Origin: Prochlorococcus sp. AG-355-I04
GTDB lineage: Bacteria > Cyanobacteriota > Cyanobacteriia > PCC-6307 > Cyanobiaceae
Length of the DNA stretch: 64,000 nucleotides
Direction of reading: 5' to 3'
Assembly: GCA_003280915.1 (NCBI GenBank)
Contig: QCDL01000003.1
Span: 1 to 64,000 of the forward strand
This document shows positions 1 to 10,790 of this stretch, piece after piece. The number at the start of each line of letters is the position of its first letter. Position 1 is the first letter of the stretch. A program made the position numbers and the translations under genes. The notes under the pieces are model-generated. The model was not told where the DNA came from. It saw nothing but the letters and a program-made list of their open reading frames with translations, and ran no database searches.

Positions 1-267
1 ATGAAACCTTTTTTATTTTTGTTATTTTTGTTTTCAAATTCTTTATACCCTGTTTTTAGTCAATCTAACTTATTAGAAAGTGTAAAAAAGAATCCAGAAG
101 AAGCTAGGAATTTATGTAACAAGTTTAGAGATTTTAATTCAAAAGGAATTTCAGCCAGTTCAGATAAAGCTATAGAGTATGTATCCAACAAAAAAAAGTT
201 AACTCCCGTTAACGCAGAGATCTTTTCTATTTATGTCATCGGGCTGCACTGTCCAGATATTATCTAA
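1..267 (+). CDS. Small secreted hypothetical protein, 88 aa
   Basis: I do not recognise this family. The protein begins with a short basic end (MKPF) and a hydrophobic stretch to about residue 18, then FSQS, which looks like a Sec signal peptide with cleavage near residue 20. The mature part of about 68 residues is charged and contains two cysteines (in NLCNKF and GLHCPD). The ATG is the first base of the window, but the signal peptide right after it argues that this is the true start. Its stop lies 7 nt before the next gene, so the two may be co-transcribed. Function unknown; periplasmic or thylakoid-lumen location is inferred. Confidence 0.6.
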   Translation: MKPFLFLLFLFSNSLYPVFSQSNLLESVKKNPEEARNLCNKFRDFNSKGISASSDKAIEYVSNKKKLTPVNAEIFSIYVIGLHCPDII

Positions 268-274
268 AGGCTAA

Positions 275-1858
275 ATGTCTGGTTCAAGATGGTTTGACAA
301 GTCTCTATTACTTAGAGATGGAGTAAGACTTGTATCAAGGATTTGGTTACCACCTAAAAGTAATGGGCCATGGCCTGCATTATTAATGAGACAACCTTAT
401 GGGAGGGAAATAGCTTCAACCATTACCTATTCTCATCCTCAATGGTGGGCTTCCAAAGGGTACATGGTAATCATTCAGGATGTTAGGGGGATGGGTGATT
501 CTGAAGGAGTTTTTAATGGTTTCAAACAAGAAGCTAGCGATACTTCAGAAACACATGAATGGGTAAGGTCTCTAAAAGAATGTAATGGAAAACTTGGCTT
601 ATATGGTTTTTCATATCAAGGATTTACTCAACTAACTGGTGAATTAAATTCGAAGCCGCCCGATTGTTTATCTCCAGCAATGACTGGGATAAATATTAAG
701 GATCATTGGTGCTCAGATGGAGGTGCATATTGGTGGCATAACAATATTGCATGGGGACTTCAAATAGCAGCACTAAAAATGAAAAGAGAAAATAAATTGC
801 TCGAGTGGGAAAAGATAAGATTAGCCTTAGAAAATAAAAGTTATTTAAGGGAAGGAATTGATACTTTAAAAAAATACGATCCTAATAGCTTTGTTTTGGA
901 ATGGCTTAAAAATTTAAATAATGCTCTTCCATTTGAAGAATTTAAACCAATTTCAACATGGATTAAACAACCTATGTTAATTATTGGAGGACTTTGGGAT
1001 CCACATTTAAAAGGTGCCTTTGATCTCTATAAAAAATCTAAAGAAGTTGGTGGAAGCCCAGAAATTATTATTGGTAATGCGACACATCTGAATTGGTGGG
1101 AGGGATCACAAGAATCTTTATTAAAATTTTTTGATAAACATTTAAAATCAGATGAAAAATTTAATTCTAAGAACTTTAAAGACGAGAGAAAAATATGGAA
1201 TATTTCATTAAATAAATGGGAAGAATTAGATAATAAATTTCACCCTGAATTTATGTTTGGGCTTAAAAGCGATGGCACAGCAAATGTAGAGGTTGAAGAT
1301 GGAAGTCTTACCATAAATTCAAAAGGATCAGGATGGTTCACAATTGTTAATGACCCATGGAGACCTACTCCATCTGACGGTGGTCATTTAGGTCCAAATC
1401 CAGGAAAGTTTAATAGAAGTATTATTGATAAACGCCTGGATGTAGGTGTTTTTCAAACCAATTCTTTTGAAGAAGATCAATATTTAAGAGGAGTTCCAAG
1501 ATTAGAAATCCAAGTAAAAAGTGATCAGCCCAATTTCGATATCTGCCTTGCTTTATCTCTAGTTGAAGAAAGTAATGAAAAGGTGAATCAATTTTCAACC
1601 GGATTCCTAAGGGTTAGAAACTCCAAAATAAGTGAAGAATGCATTTATCAAATCACAATGCAACCAACAAATATTTGTTTGATTAAAGATAGTAAGCTTC
1701 GCTTATCCATATCTGCAGCAGCTTATCCCGCTATTGGCGTTAATCCTGGTATTGGGGAGGGTAATGTTGGAGCACCTTCAGCAAATCATAGAGTTATTAC
1801 TCTAAGTTTTAACCTTAATAGAACATTTATGAAAATGACTCCTTTTTTTTATAAATAA
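275..1858 (+). CDS. CocE/NonD family serine hydrolase (X-Pro dipeptidyl-peptidase S15-like)
   Basis: An alpha/beta-hydrolase of the S15/CocE family, 527 aa, near the usual family length. The nucleophile elbow is GFSYQG with Ser113. The likely acid is Asp242 in GGLWDPH and the His is His271 in NATHLNWW, giving a complete triad. The C-terminal third, from about residue 330, is the beta-rich jelly-roll typical of PepX_C domains. Family members hydrolyse acyl esters, amides or X-Pro dipeptides; the substrate here cannot be told. There is no signal peptide, so it is probably cytoplasmic. It follows the small secreted gene by 7 nt and precedes glgB by 53 nt. Confidence 0.88.
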   Translation: MSGSRWFDKSLLLRDGVRLVSRIWLPPKSNGPWPALLMRQPYGREIASTITYSHPQWWASKGYMVIIQDVRGMGDSEGVFNGFKQEASDTSETHEWVRSLKECNGKLGLYGFSYQGFTQLTGELNSKPPDCLSPAMTGINIKDHWCSDGGAYWWHNNIAWGLQIAALKMKRENKLLEWEKIRLALENKSYLREGIDTLKKYDPNSFVLEWLKNLNNALPFEEFKPISTWIKQPMLIIGGLWDPHLKGAFDLYKKSKEVGGSPEIIIGNATHLNWWEGSQESLLKFFDKHLKSDEKFNSKNFKDERKIWNISLNKWEELDNKFHPEFMFGLKSDGTANVEVEDGSLTINSKGSGWFTIVNDPWRPTPSDGGHLGPNPGKFNRSIIDKRLDVGVFQTNSFEEDQYLRGVPRLEIQVKSDQPNFDICLALSLVEESNEKVNQFSTGFLRVRNSKISEECIYQITMQPTNICLIKDSKLRLSISAAAYPAIGVNPGIGEGNVGAPSANHRVITLSFNLNRTFMKMTPFFYK

Positions 1859-1911
1859 TTATTTTTTTTGGTTAATCATTTGATATTATTGATTCTTAAT
1901 ATGTACCAGTC

Positions 1912-4176
1912 ATGATCGAGACAATTCAAGCAGACTGGATTAAATCAGAAGCTATCAACCTAGAAAATTGTTGCAATGATAATCCATTAAAAATATTAGG
2001 TCCTCATTTTTACGAAGAACAATGGGTTATAAGGGTATGGATGCCTGAAGCTGACGAAGTTAAAATAAATTTTAAAAACAATACCTATAAGGCGGAAAGC
2101 ATTAACCATAAATGGCTTTTTGAGGCTATCCTGCCTGAAAATCCAAATTATAATTACAAAATAAATATTTCACGGGGAGGGATCACACATACACAACATG
2201 ACCCTTGGTCGTATAGAGAAGAGTGGATGGGAGAAGTTGATAGACATCTTTTTGCAGAAGGTAATCATCATCATATTTGGGAAAAAATGGGAGCACATCT
2301 CATTGAAGAAAAGGATCAAAAAGGTGTCATGTTTTGCATTTGGGCACCAAATGCAAAATCAATCTCGATAATTGGAGATATAAATTCTTGGGATGGAAGA
2401 CATCATCCAATGCAAAAAAGATTAGGGGGAATTTGGGAATTATTCATGCCAACAATGCAGGAAGGCGACACATATAAATACGAAATAAGAACACAACAAG
2501 GTCATATTTATGAGAAAGCTGATCCATACGGTTTCCTTCATGAAATCAGACCTCAAAATGGTTCAATAGTTTCAAAATTGAAAAACTTTAATTGGAATGA
2601 TAATTCTTGGATTTCAAATAGAGATTCTTCTAGTCAAATTAACAAGCCAATTTCAGTTTATGAAATGCATTTAGGAAGTTGGCTTCATGAATCAACAGAT
2701 AATAAATATTTAGAAGACAATGGTGAACCAAGAGTCCCAGTGCCTGCAGCTGATTTGAAACCTGGAACAAGATTATTAACTTATCCAGAATTAACCGAAA
2801 AGCTCATCCCTTATGTAAAAGAGAGAGGATTTACTCATATTGAACTAATGCCAATATCTGAACATCCTTTCGATGGTTCATGGGGATACCAAGTCACAGG
2901 CTGGTATGCACCAACAAGTAGATTTGGCACCCCAAATGAATTTAGAGAGTTTGTAAATAAATGTCATGAAGAGGGCATAGGCGTAATTCTTGATTGGGTG
3001 CCTGGTCATTTTCCAAAAGATAAGCATGGTTTAGCATTTTTTGATGGTTGTCATCTTTATGAACATGGAGATTCACGCATAGGTGAACACAAAGAATGGG
3101 GAACCCTAATATTTAATTACAGCAGAAACGAAGTAAGAAATTTCTTAGTGGCCAACCTCGTTTATTGGTTTGAAGAGTTTCATATTGATGGCATAAGGGT
3201 AGATGCTGTAGCTTCAATGCTTTATAGAGATTATCTACGTCCAGATGGAGAATGGATACCTAATGAAAATGGTGGGAATGAAAATATAGAAGCCGTTAAA
3301 TTTCTTCAACAGGCTAATCATGTACTCTTCCAACATTTCCCTGGTGCACTTTCTATCGCTGAAGAATCAACAACTTGGCCTATGGTAACCAAACCAACTG
3401 ACATAGGAGGGTTAGGGTTTAACTTGAAATGGAATATGGGATGGATGCACGATATGCTTGATTATTTTGAAATAGATCCTTGGTTTAGGCAATTCCATCA
3501 AAATAGTGTAACTTTCTCAATTACATATAACTATACAGAGAACTTTATGCTTGCACTTAGTCATGATGAGGTTGTCCATGGAAAAAGTCATCTTTTGCAT
3601 AAAATGCCTGGCGATGATTGGAAGAAATATGCAAATACTCGAGCATTACTAACTTATATGTGGACCCACCCTGGTAAAAAAACGATTTTTATGGGAATGG
3701 AATTTGGGCAAAGACAAGAATGGAATGTTTGGGATGATCTGCAATGGGAGTTACTAGAATTTGAGCCTCATAAAGGTATCAGAAACTTGATTGATGACTT
3801 AAACGTTCTTTATAAAAATGAACCTGCATTATGGAAAAATGACTTTGATCCTTATGGATTCCAATGGATTGATTGTAATGACAAATCTAATTCAGTTATA
3901 AGTTTCATGAGAAGGGAAAACGATACCGATGAGTGGCTTGTTGTTGTTGCTAACTTTACACCTAATACTCATGGTTCATACAAAGTAGGTGTTCCTGTGG
4001 AAGGATTCTATAAAGAAATATTTAATTCAGATGGGTCTAGATACGGGGGCAGTAACAAAGGAAATATGGGGGGTAAAGAAACTATCAATTACAATATTCA
4101 TGATTATCAAAATGCTCTAGAACTTGCTTTGCCCCCATTAAGCGTAAGTATTTTCAAACATCAATCAAAAAAATAA
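1912..4176 (+). CDS. glgB: 1,4-alpha-glucan branching enzyme GlgB
   Basis: Makes alpha-1,6 branches in glycogen, the storage polymer filled by day and used at night. At 754 aa it has the full cyanobacterial length. It has an N-terminal module (residues ~20-120), a CBM48 domain (~130-225, with [16 protein letters not shown]), the GH13 barrel (~245-640) and a C-terminal beta domain. Visible catalytic residues are the nucleophile Asp431 (GIRVDAVAS), the acid/base Glu484 (SIAEES) and the transition-state Asp in SHDEVVHGK near 555. It is transcribed with hemE 117 nt downstream, though that gap could hold a separate promoter. Confidence 0.97.
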   Translation: MIETIQADWIKSEAINLENCCNDNPLKILGPHFYEEQWVIRVWMPEADEVKINFKNNTYKAESINHKWLFEAILPENPNYNYKINISRGGITHTQHDPWSYREEWMGEVDRHLFAEGNHHHIWEKMGAHLIEEKDQKGVMFCIWAPNAKSISIIGDINSWDGRHHPMQKRLGGIWELFMPTMQEGDTYKYEIRTQQGHIYEKADPYGFLHEIRPQNGSIVSKLKNFNWNDNSWISNRDSSSQINKPISVYEMHLGSWLHESTDNKYLEDNGEPRVPVPAADLKPGTRLLTYPELTEKLIPYVKERGFTHIELMPISEHPFDGSWGYQVTGWYAPTSRFGTPNEFREFVNKCHEEGIGVILDWVPGHFPKDKHGLAFFDGCHLYEHGDSRIGEHKEWGTLIFNYSRNEVRNFLVANLVYWFEEFHIDGIRVDAVASMLYRDYLRPDGEWIPNENGGNENIEAVKFLQQANHVLFQHFPGALSIAEESTTWPMVTKPTDIGGLGFNLKWNMGWMHDMLDYFEIDPWFRQFHQNSVTFSITYNYTENFMLALSHDEVVHGKSHLLHKMPGDDWKKYANTRALLTYMWTHPGKKTIFMGMEFGQRQEWNVWDDLQWELLEFEPHKGIRNLIDDLNVLYKNEPALWKNDFDPYGFQWIDCNDKSNSVISFMRRENDTDEWLVVVANFTPNTHGSYKVGVPVEGFYKEIFNSDGSRYGGSNKGNMGGKETINYNIHDYQNALELALPPLSVSIFKHQSKK

Positions 4177-4293
4177 AAAGGCTCATCTAAGTTAGTGCTT
4201 CATATAAATGTTCACATAACGCTTTTGCTCTGCTTTACATTGTAAGATTTTTAAGTTGGATTTTAATTTTTTTTAAAAATATCGAATTGAAAA

Positions 4294-5334
4294 ATGGGTC
4301 AAGATTTACCACTCTTACTTTCTGCCGCACTAGGCAAAAAAGTAAATAGGCCTCCAGTATGGATGATGAGGCAAGCAGGAAGATATATGAAAATCTATAG
4401 AGATTTAAGGGAGCGTTACCCAAGTTTTAGAGAGAGGTCTGAAAATCCAGAACTATCATATGAGATTTCAATGCAGCCTTTTCATGCTTTCAAACCAGAT
4501 GGAGTGATCCTTTTTTCAGATATTCTCACCCCTCTGCCAGGGATGGGCATAAATTTTGAAATAATAGAAAGTAAAGGTCCAATAATTGAGGACCCAATAA
4601 GAACTCTTAACCAAATAGAAAATTTACAAGAATTAAATCCAAGTGAGAGTTTAAATTTTGTTGGGCAAGTTCTTTCTTCACTAAAAAAAGATGTGAATAA
4701 TGAGGCAACAGTTTTAGGTTTTGTAGGCGCGCCTTGGACTCTAGCCGCATATGTTGTTGAAGGTAAAAGCAGTAAAAATTATTCTTTAATAAAATCAATG
4801 GCTTTTAAAGAACCATATTTACTTCATAAACTTCTTGATCATTTTGCAAAATGCATTGGTGAATATCTTAAATATCAAATAAAATCTGGAGCGCAAGTAG
4901 TACAAATTTTTGATTCATGGGCTGGTCAACTAAGCCCGCATGATTACGATATCTTTGCAGGGCCATATCAAAAAAAGGTTGTTGACATTGTAAAAGAGGA
5001 ATACCCAGAAACACCAGTAATTCTCTACATTTCAGGAAGTGCTGGTGTCATAGAAAGAATGGCAAAAACTGGAGTCGATATAATCTCATTAGACTGGACA
5101 GTAGATATTGAAGAGGCTTGTAAGAGGATCCCTAGCGGGATAGGAATTCAAGGTAATGTTGACCCCGGCATTTTATTCGGGAACAAAGAATCAATAAAAG
5201 AAAGGATAGATAATACTTTCAATAAAATTAAAGACAGAAAATATATTCTTAATTTGGGTCATGGGATTTTACCTGGGACTCCAGAAGAGAATGCTCAAAC
5301 ATTTTTTGAACATGGGAAAAAACTCACTTACTAG
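4294..5334 (+). CDS. hemE: Uroporphyrinogen decarboxylase HemE
   Basis: Decarboxylates the four acetate side chains of uroporphyrinogen III to give coproporphyrinogen III, on the common heme and chlorophyll route. The 346 aa are the normal length. The substrate-binding signature [12 protein letters not shown] is at residues 20-31, [12 protein letters not shown] follows near 75, and the C-terminal [13 protein letters not shown] motif is near 323. The ATG fits the family start. The epimerase gene begins 8 nt after the stop. hemH, further along in this window, acts on the same pathway. Confidence 0.97.
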   Translation: MGQDLPLLLSAALGKKVNRPPVWMMRQAGRYMKIYRDLRERYPSFRERSENPELSYEISMQPFHAFKPDGVILFSDILTPLPGMGINFEIIESKGPIIEDPIRTLNQIENLQELNPSESLNFVGQVLSSLKKDVNNEATVLGFVGAPWTLAAYVVEGKSSKNYSLIKSMAFKEPYLLHKLLDHFAKCIGEYLKYQIKSGAQVVQIFDSWAGQLSPHDYDIFAGPYQKKVVDIVKEEYPETPVILYISGSAGVIERMAKTGVDIISLDWTVDIEEACKRIPSGIGIQGNVDPGILFGNKESIKERIDNTFNKIKDRKYILNLGHGILPGTPEENAQTFFEHGKKLTY

Positions 5335-5342
5335 TCAAAGTC

Positions 5343-6326
5343 TTGGCATATAAAAACTTATTAATCACAGGTGCGAATGGATGTGTTGGCCAATATTTAG
5401 TTTATTGGTTTTTAAAAAACACAAAATTCAGGCTTTACCTTATGGTAAGAGACAAAAGTAAGTTGCCAATTTCTGTTCAAGAAAATAAAAAAGTCAAGTT
5501 AATTGTGTGTGATATAAGGGAATCATATAGGTATAAAAAGGAAATTAATCAAATTAATTACCTAATACATACTGCTACAGCTTGGGGAGATCCAAGAAGA
5601 GCCTATGATGTAAACATTAAAGCCTTTGAAGAATTACTTGAAATGCTTGATATTGATAAGTTAGAAAAGATTATTTATTTTTCAACAGCTAGCATTCTTG
5701 ATACCCAAACAGAATTAATGAGGGAATCAATGATTTATGGAACAGAATATATTCAAACAAAATATGAATGTTTCCAGAGACTTAGAGAAAGCTCATTTGC
5801 AGAAAAAACTTTTGCTGTTTTCCCTACCTTGGTTTTTGGAGGAAATCTTGGAAAAAAAAGTAAATATCCCGTAAGTTATTTAACTAGTGGATTGAAAGAA
5901 ATCGGGAAATGGCTTTGGTTAGCAAGATTTTTAAAACTCGATTCTAAATTTCACTTTATACACGCAAATGATATCGCCCAGATTTGCGGTTTTCTAATTA
6001 AAAATCATAAAGAAGAGCAATACAAAGGCTTTAGAAAATTTGTCCTAGGTCAAAAATACATTTCAATTGATAATGCCATAATTACACTTTTAAAAAGAAA
6101 CAATATGAGGAGATATTGTGCGATACCCCTTACAAAAAAAATTCTAAAAATATTATTAAGAATTCTTCCCATCCAAACCACCCCTTGGGATAGCTTCAGT
6201 ATCAAGAAATATGACTTTAATCATGTCCCCATCACTAATCCTGAGACTTTCAAACTTAAAAGTTATGCCAAAACACTAAATGATATTTTAAGGTTATCAA
6301 AGTTACCAAGCTGTAATAACAATTAA
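5343..6326 (+). CDS. NAD-dependent epimerase/dehydratase (extended SDR)
   Basis: Rossmann-fold extended short-chain dehydrogenase, 327 aa. The nucleotide-binding motif is GANGCVG at residues 10-16 and the catalytic pair is Tyr136-x-x-x-Lys140 (YIQTK), preceded by the FSTAS strand carrying a candidate Ser. The C-terminal half is rich in Lys and Ile and less conserved, as in sugar-nucleotide epimerases and hopanoid or lipid-associated SDRs. The substrate is not predictable. The start is TTG, 8 nt after the hemE stop, which suggests one transcript with hemE. No ATG precedes the Rossmann motif. Confidence 0.85.
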   Translation: MAYKNLLITGANGCVGQYLVYWFLKNTKFRLYLMVRDKSKLPISVQENKKVKLIVCDIRESYRYKKEINQINYLIHTATAWGDPRRAYDVNIKAFEELLEMLDIDKLEKIIYFSTASILDTQTELMRESMIYGTEYIQTKYECFQRLRESSFAEKTFAVFPTLVFGGNLGKKSKYPVSYLTSGLKEIGKWLWLARFLKLDSKFHFIHANDIAQICGFLIKNHKEEQYKGFRKFVLGQKYISIDNAIITLLKRNNMRRYCAIPLTKKILKILLRILPIQTTPWDSFSIKKYDFNHVPITNPETFKLKSYAKTLNDILRLSKLPSCNNN

Positions 6327-6337
6327 AATTCTCACAG

Positions 6338-6369
6338 TTAGGCTCCCTAAGCCTTGTAATATATATAAA
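6338..6369 (+). promoter_or_regulatory. Candidate petE promoter with a short inverted repeat
   Basis: In the 59-nt gap before petE there is a short inverted repeat (TTAGG-CTC-CCTAA at 6338-6350, alternatively AGGCT/AGCCT at 6340-6354), followed by TATAAA at 6364-6369. The latter could be a -10 element giving a very short leader. No convincing -35 box is seen. The repeat may be a weak 3' end for the epimerase transcript or an operator. Based on pattern only. Confidence 0.22.
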
Positions 6370-6385
6370 TAAGTAAATTTTAATT

Positions 6386-6736
6386 ATGTTACGTTCAATC
6401 TTTGCAGGGTTATTCGCAATAGTTTTAACTCTAGGTCTGGGAATTTCATCAGTTTCAGCTAAAACTGTTGAAGTAAAACTTGGAACGGATGCTGGAATGC
6501 TTGCATTTGAACCAAGTACAGTAACCATTACTGCTGGTGATACAGTTAAATTCGTCAATAATAAACTTGCCCCCCACAATGCTGTTTTTGATGGGCATGA
6601 GGAATTAAGTCATGCGGACCTAGCTTTTGCTCCAGGAGAGTCTTGGGAAGAAACATTTGATACTGCTGGAACTTATGATTACTATTGCGAACCACACAGA
6701 GGTGCTGGAATGGTAGGTAAAGTTATTGTTGAATAA
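6386..6736 (+). CDS. petE: Plastocyanin PetE
   Basis: Blue copper protein carrying electrons from cytochrome b6f to photosystem I in the thylakoid lumen. The 116-aa precursor has a signal peptide ending about residue 25 (SVSA before KTVEV) and a mature domain of about 91 residues. All four copper ligands are present: His64 (LAPHNAVF), Cys101, His104 and Met109 ([11 protein letters not shown]). The protein is complete. It is followed by an AT-rich hairpin and then clpB, so it is probably a single-gene transcript. Confidence 0.97.
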   Translation: MLRSIFAGLFAIVLTLGLGISSVSAKTVEVKLGTDAGMLAFEPSTVTITAGDTVKFVNNKLAPHNAVFDGHEELSHADLAFAPGESWEETFDTAGTYDYYCEPHRGAGMVGKVIVE

Positions 6737-6748
6737 ATCATTTTATAC

Positions 6749-6767
6749 TTAAGTACTTTTTACTTAA
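6749..6767 (+). terminator. AT-rich hairpin after petE
   Basis: Inverted repeat TTAAGTA-CTTTT-TACTTAA, a 7-bp stem with a 5-nt loop, starting 12 nt after the petE stop. It lacks a clean T tract, so it could be a weak terminator or an mRNA 3'-end stabiliser rather than a strong intrinsic terminator. Confidence 0.28.
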
Positions 6768-6805
6768 TACTTACACTTACTACAGTCATAATTATATTTT
6801 GATTG

Positions 6806-9388
6806 ATGAAAATAGTTTCAAGCGAATTTTCTAATTCTGCTTGGAGCTTTTTTATTTTAGCCAAAGAAATTGCTTATAAAAATTATCAACAAAATGTAGA
6901 CTCTGATAATTTATTATTAGCTCTTATAAAAGAAGACAATATTACAAAAAAGCTTTTAAAAAAAAATAATGTAAATCTAAAAGATCTTGAGAGGGAAATA
7001 ATTTCTTCATTAAATGTGAAGCCAAAAATGAAAAATAAACAAGATGATTTATATATTGGTGATACTCTTCACGAAATATTTTTGAAAGCGAATGATATTA
7101 AAAATACTTTAAATGATGTAGTGATTTCAACAGAACACTTAGTTTACGGTTTCACTTATGATGGTAAATATGGATTTCAAATTTTAAATCAAAAAGGTAT
7201 TCCAGAATTTCTTGAAATTATAAAGAAAATGAAGTCAGATCAGGCAGTAAAAAATGAATTTAATAGTTCTAATGAGTCTTTGGAAAAATATGGCATTGAT
7301 CTAACTCAATCTGCACGAGATGGGATTTTAGACCCCGTTATTGGCAGGGATGAAGAGATTAGGAGAACAATTCAAATATTGAGTAGAAGAACAAAAAATA
7401 ATCCGGTTCTTATTGGAGAACCTGGGGTTGGGAAAACAGCCATTGTAGAGGGGTTAGCTCAAAGAATTATTAATGGTGATGTACCTTCTGCGCTACAAGA
7501 TAGGAAACTAATTTCATTAGATATGGGTTCACTATTAGCTGGAGCAAAATATCGTGGAGAATTTGAAGAAAGAATAAAAAATATTCTAAAGAAAGTGAAA
7601 GAATCAGACGGTAAGATTATTCTTTTTATTGATGAAATTCATACGGTAGTTGGTGCAGGCGCTAGTGGAGGTTCATTAGATGCAAGCAACCTATTAAAAC
7701 CAATGCTTGCGAGAGGAGAACTTAGATGTATTGGTGCTACAACTATTAATGAACATAAACAAAATATAGAAAAAGATCCTGCTTTAGAACGAAGATTTCA
7801 AAAGATAAAAGTTGATGCTCCTTCAATAGATGATACTGTATCAATTTTAAGAGGATTGAGAGAAAGATACGAAGTTCATCATAGTGTGAGAATTTCTGAT
7901 AATGCTTTAGTTGCTGCTGCAACCCTAAGTGAGAGATATATTAACGATAGATTTCTTCCTGACAAAGCAATAGATCTAATCGATGAAGCAGCCTCAAGAT
8001 TAAATATGGTCATAACTTCCAAACCTGAAGAAATTGATGAAATTGATCGAAAAGTTCTACAGTTTGAGATGGAAAAATTATCTTTAAAAAGAGAAACGGA
8101 TGATTTTTCTATAGAAAGATTAAAAAAAATCAATAATGAACTTATATCCCTTAAAGATAAACAGGCAGAATTAGGCGCTCAATGGAAAAAAGAAAAAGAT
8201 GAAATTGATGAGATTAGCACCATTAAAGAAGAAATTGAATCTGTTCAATTGCAAATAGATCAATCCAAAAGGAGTTTTGACCTCAACAAAGCAGCAGAAT
8301 TAGAATTTGGAACTTTAAATTCTTTACAAAAAAAATTGAAAGAAAAAAGTGAGCTCCTAGTAAATTCTCAAAAAAATGGAGATACAAGTCTTTTAAGACA
8401 AGAGGTAACTTTTGACGATATTGCAGAAGTTGTCTCAAAGTGGACCTCTATTCCAGTACAGAACTTAAACCAGTCAGAAAAAGATAAACTCTTAAGCCTC
8501 GAGTCAATCCTTAAGGGAAAAATTATTGGTCAAGATAGTGCAATTAGGGCAGTTGCAGATTCCATTAAGAGATCAAGGACTGGTCTAAATGATCCAAGCA
8601 AGCCATTAGCCAGTTTTCTCTTTTTAGGTCCAACTGGTGTTGGAAAAACAGAGCTAAGTAAAGTAACAGCCAAAATAATATTCGATTCAAATTCTTCAAT
8701 TACAAGACTGGATATGTCTGAATATATGGAAAAGCATTCAGTGAGCAAAATTATAGGTGCGCCTCCTGGATATTTAGGTTTCGAATCAGGTGGTCAACTA
8801 ACTGAAGCTGTACGCAAAAATCCTTATTCATTAATACTCCTAGATGAAATAGAGAAAGCTCACAAAGATATTTTAGATATTCTCTTACAGGTTCTTGATG
8901 ATGGAATCATTACTGATGGTCAAGGTCGTACAATCAATTTCAAAAATTCAATCATTGTTCTAACAAGTAATTTAGGAAGTCAATCAATAAATGATTTATC
9001 AGTTAGAAAAGAAGATACAAATGAAATTAAAAAAGTTGTAGATAATGAAATTAAAAAATTTTTCAAGCCTGAGTTTTTAAATCGACTTGATGAAATAGTT
9101 ATTTTTAATAATTTAGAATTAAATGACATAAAAGAAATTGCAAAAATCCAGCTTCAACATTTAGAAAAAAGACTTAACAAAAAAAACTTAAAACTCAAAA
9201 TTACGGATGAAGCAATTAACCAACTTGTTGAAAATAGTTTCGATCATGCCTATGGTGCAAGGCCTTTAAAAAGAATTATTCAAAAACAAATTGAGACAAA
9301 AATTTCTAATAATATATTGAATAATCGTTACCTCAATAAAGACGAGATTAATATTTATCTGATTAATGGAGAGATAAATGTTGATTAA
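6806..9388 (+). CDS. clpB: ClpB-type AAA+ disaggregase
   Basis: Hexameric ATPase that pulls polypeptides out of aggregates with DnaK help. Order: an N domain (~5-150), first AAA+ module with Walker A GEPGVGKT near 205-212 and FIDEIH Walker B, pore loop GAKYRGEF, a coiled-coil middle domain (~400-525, rich in Lys and Glu), and second AAA+ module with Walker [10 protein letters not shown] near 608 and pore loop GAPPGYLGF. Total about 860 aa, as in other ClpBs; no ClpP-docking loop was noticed. An in-frame TTG lies just before the ATG, but the ATG is preferred. No CIRCE operator is visible upstream. Cyanobacteria often carry two ClpB copies; which one this is cannot be told here. Confidence 0.95.
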   Translation: MKIVSSEFSNSAWSFFILAKEIAYKNYQQNVDSDNLLLALIKEDNITKKLLKKNNVNLKDLEREIISSLNVKPKMKNKQDDLYIGDTLHEIFLKANDIKNTLNDVVISTEHLVYGFTYDGKYGFQILNQKGIPEFLEIIKKMKSDQAVKNEFNSSNESLEKYGIDLTQSARDGILDPVIGRDEEIRRTIQILSRRTKNNPVLIGEPGVGKTAIVEGLAQRIINGDVPSALQDRKLISLDMGSLLAGAKYRGEFEERIKNILKKVKESDGKIILFIDEIHTVVGAGASGGSLDASNLLKPMLARGELRCIGATTINEHKQNIEKDPALERRFQKIKVDAPSIDDTVSILRGLRERYEVHHSVRISDNALVAAATLSERYINDRFLPDKAIDLIDEAASRLNMVITSKPEEIDEIDRKVLQFEMEKLSLKRETDDFSIERLKKINNELISLKDKQAELGAQWKKEKDEIDEISTIKEEIESVQLQIDQSKRSFDLNKAAELEFGTLNSLQKKLKEKSELLVNSQKNGDTSLLRQEVTFDDIAEVVSKWTSIPVQNLNQSEKDKLLSLESILKGKIIGQDSAIRAVADSIKRSRTGLNDPSKPLASFLFLGPTGVGKTELSKVTAKIIFDSNSSITRLDMSEYMEKHSVSKIIGAPPGYLGFESGGQLTEAVRKNPYSLILLDEIEKAHKDILDILLQVLDDGIITDGQGRTINFKNSIIVLTSNLGSQSINDLSVRKEDTNEIKKVVDNEIKKFFKPEFLNRLDEIVIFNNLELNDIKEIAKIQLQHLEKRLNKKNLKLKITDEAINQLVENSFDHAYGARPLKRIIQKQIETKISNNILNNRYLNKDEINIYLINGEINVD

Positions 9389-9436
9389 ATATCTAATTTA
9401 AAAATCCTATATTACTTTAAAATTAACAACTTTAAT

Positions 9437-9907
9437 CTAAGATTTGAACCAATCAGGAATTTCCTCATAACTTGCTTTATTCGATTTATTTTCTTTTGAT
9501 TCTGTTTTCCAACAACATGTTCTGCCCTTATCCTTATCCTGTAAGTATTCATTAGCCCATCTCCAAATTAATTCAGAGGTGAACTCCATTCCTACATTAT
9601 CCATAATTCTCAGATCTAAAGCATCTAAGTCATGTAATTTTTTCCAGTAATTCAGCAAAGGGTCATCTTTATTTATTAGAAAAGTATGGTCAAATTGCTC
9701 CTTTAGTCTATTTTCTAGAGGCTTTAAACTTGAAAAATCGACAACAAAACCATTTAGATCTAATTTTTTTGCAGTGAACCAAAAGGTGAATGATCTTGAA
9801 TATCCATGCACAAATCTGCAGTGACCTTCATGGCGCCATTGCCTATGTGAACAGGGAAAATCCTCGTAACTTTTGCTGCATGAAAATTTCAGAGAATGAA
9901 TATACAT
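9437..9907 (-). CDS. QueD/6-pyruvoyl-tetrahydropterin synthase-like protein with altered metal site
   Basis: About 156 aa, matching the QueD/PTPS fold in order: an N-terminal FSCSKSY region, EGHCRFVHGY, DLNGFVVDFSSLK, FDHTFLINKDDP and a C-terminal helix EFTSELIWRW. In canonical members the zinc ligands are His in FxAAH and two His in HGH. Here the first site reads CSKSY and the last reads HGY, so only one of three is obvious, while Cys (GHC) and the Asp-His pair (FDH) remain. It may be catalytically changed, or use other nearby His. The start is the ATG; a TTG sits one codon earlier. It is divergent from hisIE. Confidence 0.7.
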   Translation of the reverse strand: MYIHSLKFSCSKSYEDFPCSHRQWRHEGHCRFVHGYSRSFTFWFTAKKLDLNGFVVDFSSLKPLENRLKEQFDHTFLINKDDPLLNYWKKLHDLDALDLRIMDNVGMEFTSELIWRWANEYLQDKDKGRTCCWKTESKENKSNKASYEEIPDWFKS

Positions 9908-9970
9908 CAATTAACTGTTAGGATAATTTTTAATAAAACACATTGAGTAGGATTTAACATAACAAACATA

Positions 9971-10642
9971 ATGACTTATTCAACTAATTTTTCGATAGAG
10001 GATCTACGCTTTGATAATTATGGATTAATCCCTGCAATAGCACAAGATTGGCTTGACGGATCAATTCTTATGCTTGCTTGGATGAACAAAGAATCTTTAA
10101 CAATGACACTTGAAACCAAAAACGTTCATTATTGGAGTAGATCAAGATCCGAAATTTGGAGAAAAGGAGCTACAAGTGGAAGTACCCAAATACTTAAGGA
10201 GATAAGATTCGACTGCGATAATGATGCACTAATCCTTTTGATTGAACAAAATGGTTCAGGAGCATGTCACACTGGGGAAAAAAGTTGTTTTTTCAACGAA
10301 ATCAAAATTAATCAAAGTGATAAAAAAGAGAAAAAAACAATTCCCTTCTCAAATATTTGCTCTGAATTATTCAATACCATTAAGGAAAGATCAATAAATC
10401 CATCAGAAAAAAGTTACACAAATCATTTATTAACAAAAGGTAGTAATACTATTTTAAAAAAAATAGGAGAGGAATCTGCAGAATTTATAATGGCATGCAA
10501 AGATAATGATAAAAATTCAATCTCAAATGAAGCTGCTGATTTAATTTATCATCTGCAAGTAGCCCTTATGCATAAAGGGGTTGAGTGGAGAGATGTACTT
10601 GCTGTTCTAGAATCAAGAAGAAAAAATCAAAAAATTAAATAA
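9971..10642 (+). CDS. hisI: Bifunctional phosphoribosyl-AMP cyclohydrolase / phosphoribosyl-ATP pyrophosphatase HisIE
   Basis: Catalyses steps 2 and 3 of histidine synthesis. The N-terminal HisI domain (~15-115) carries WLDGSILMLAWMNKESL and the metal-binding Cys/His region (FDCDNDALILLIEQNGSGACHTGEKSCFF). The C-terminal HisE domain (~125-215) carries KIGEESAEFIMACKDND and EAADLIYHLQVAL. 223 aa, both domains intact. The first enzyme, hisG, is 15 kb away in this window, so the his genes are scattered, as is usual in cyanobacteria. Confidence 0.95.
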   Translation: MTYSTNFSIEDLRFDNYGLIPAIAQDWLDGSILMLAWMNKESLTMTLETKNVHYWSRSRSEIWRKGATSGSTQILKEIRFDCDNDALILLIEQNGSGACHTGEKSCFFNEIKINQSDKKEKKTIPFSNICSELFNTIKERSINPSEKSYTNHLLTKGSNTILKKIGEESAEFIMACKDNDKNSISNEAADLIYHLQVALMHKGVEWRDVLAVLESRRKNQKIK

Positions 10643-10702
10643 TTAAAATTTATAATTTTTAATTTTTTACCTAAAAATTTTAAAAAATATTGTTAATTAA
10701 TA

Positions 10703-10731
10703 ATTATTAATTAATTATTAATTAATTATTA
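10703..10731. repeat. 11-bp tandem AT repeat upstream of the sigma factor gene
   Basis: Unit ATTATTAATTA occurs at 10703-10713 and 10714-10724, with a further 7 nt of it at 10725-10731, preceded by a degenerate copy. The period is close to one helical turn, and every unit is made only of A and T. It lies 60 nt before the GTG of the sigma factor gene, where it could act as an UP-like or bent element, or be simple slippage. Confidence 0.6.
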
Positions 10732-10790
10732 CATGTATGGCTTATTACTGGATTAACTATAAGTTGAATATATCAACAATGAGGTAAATC

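Noticed and set aside
6737-6805. CIRCE or HrcA operator before clpB
   Set aside because: The TTAGCACTC-N9-GAGTGCTAA palindrome is not present; only AT-rich repeats are seen.
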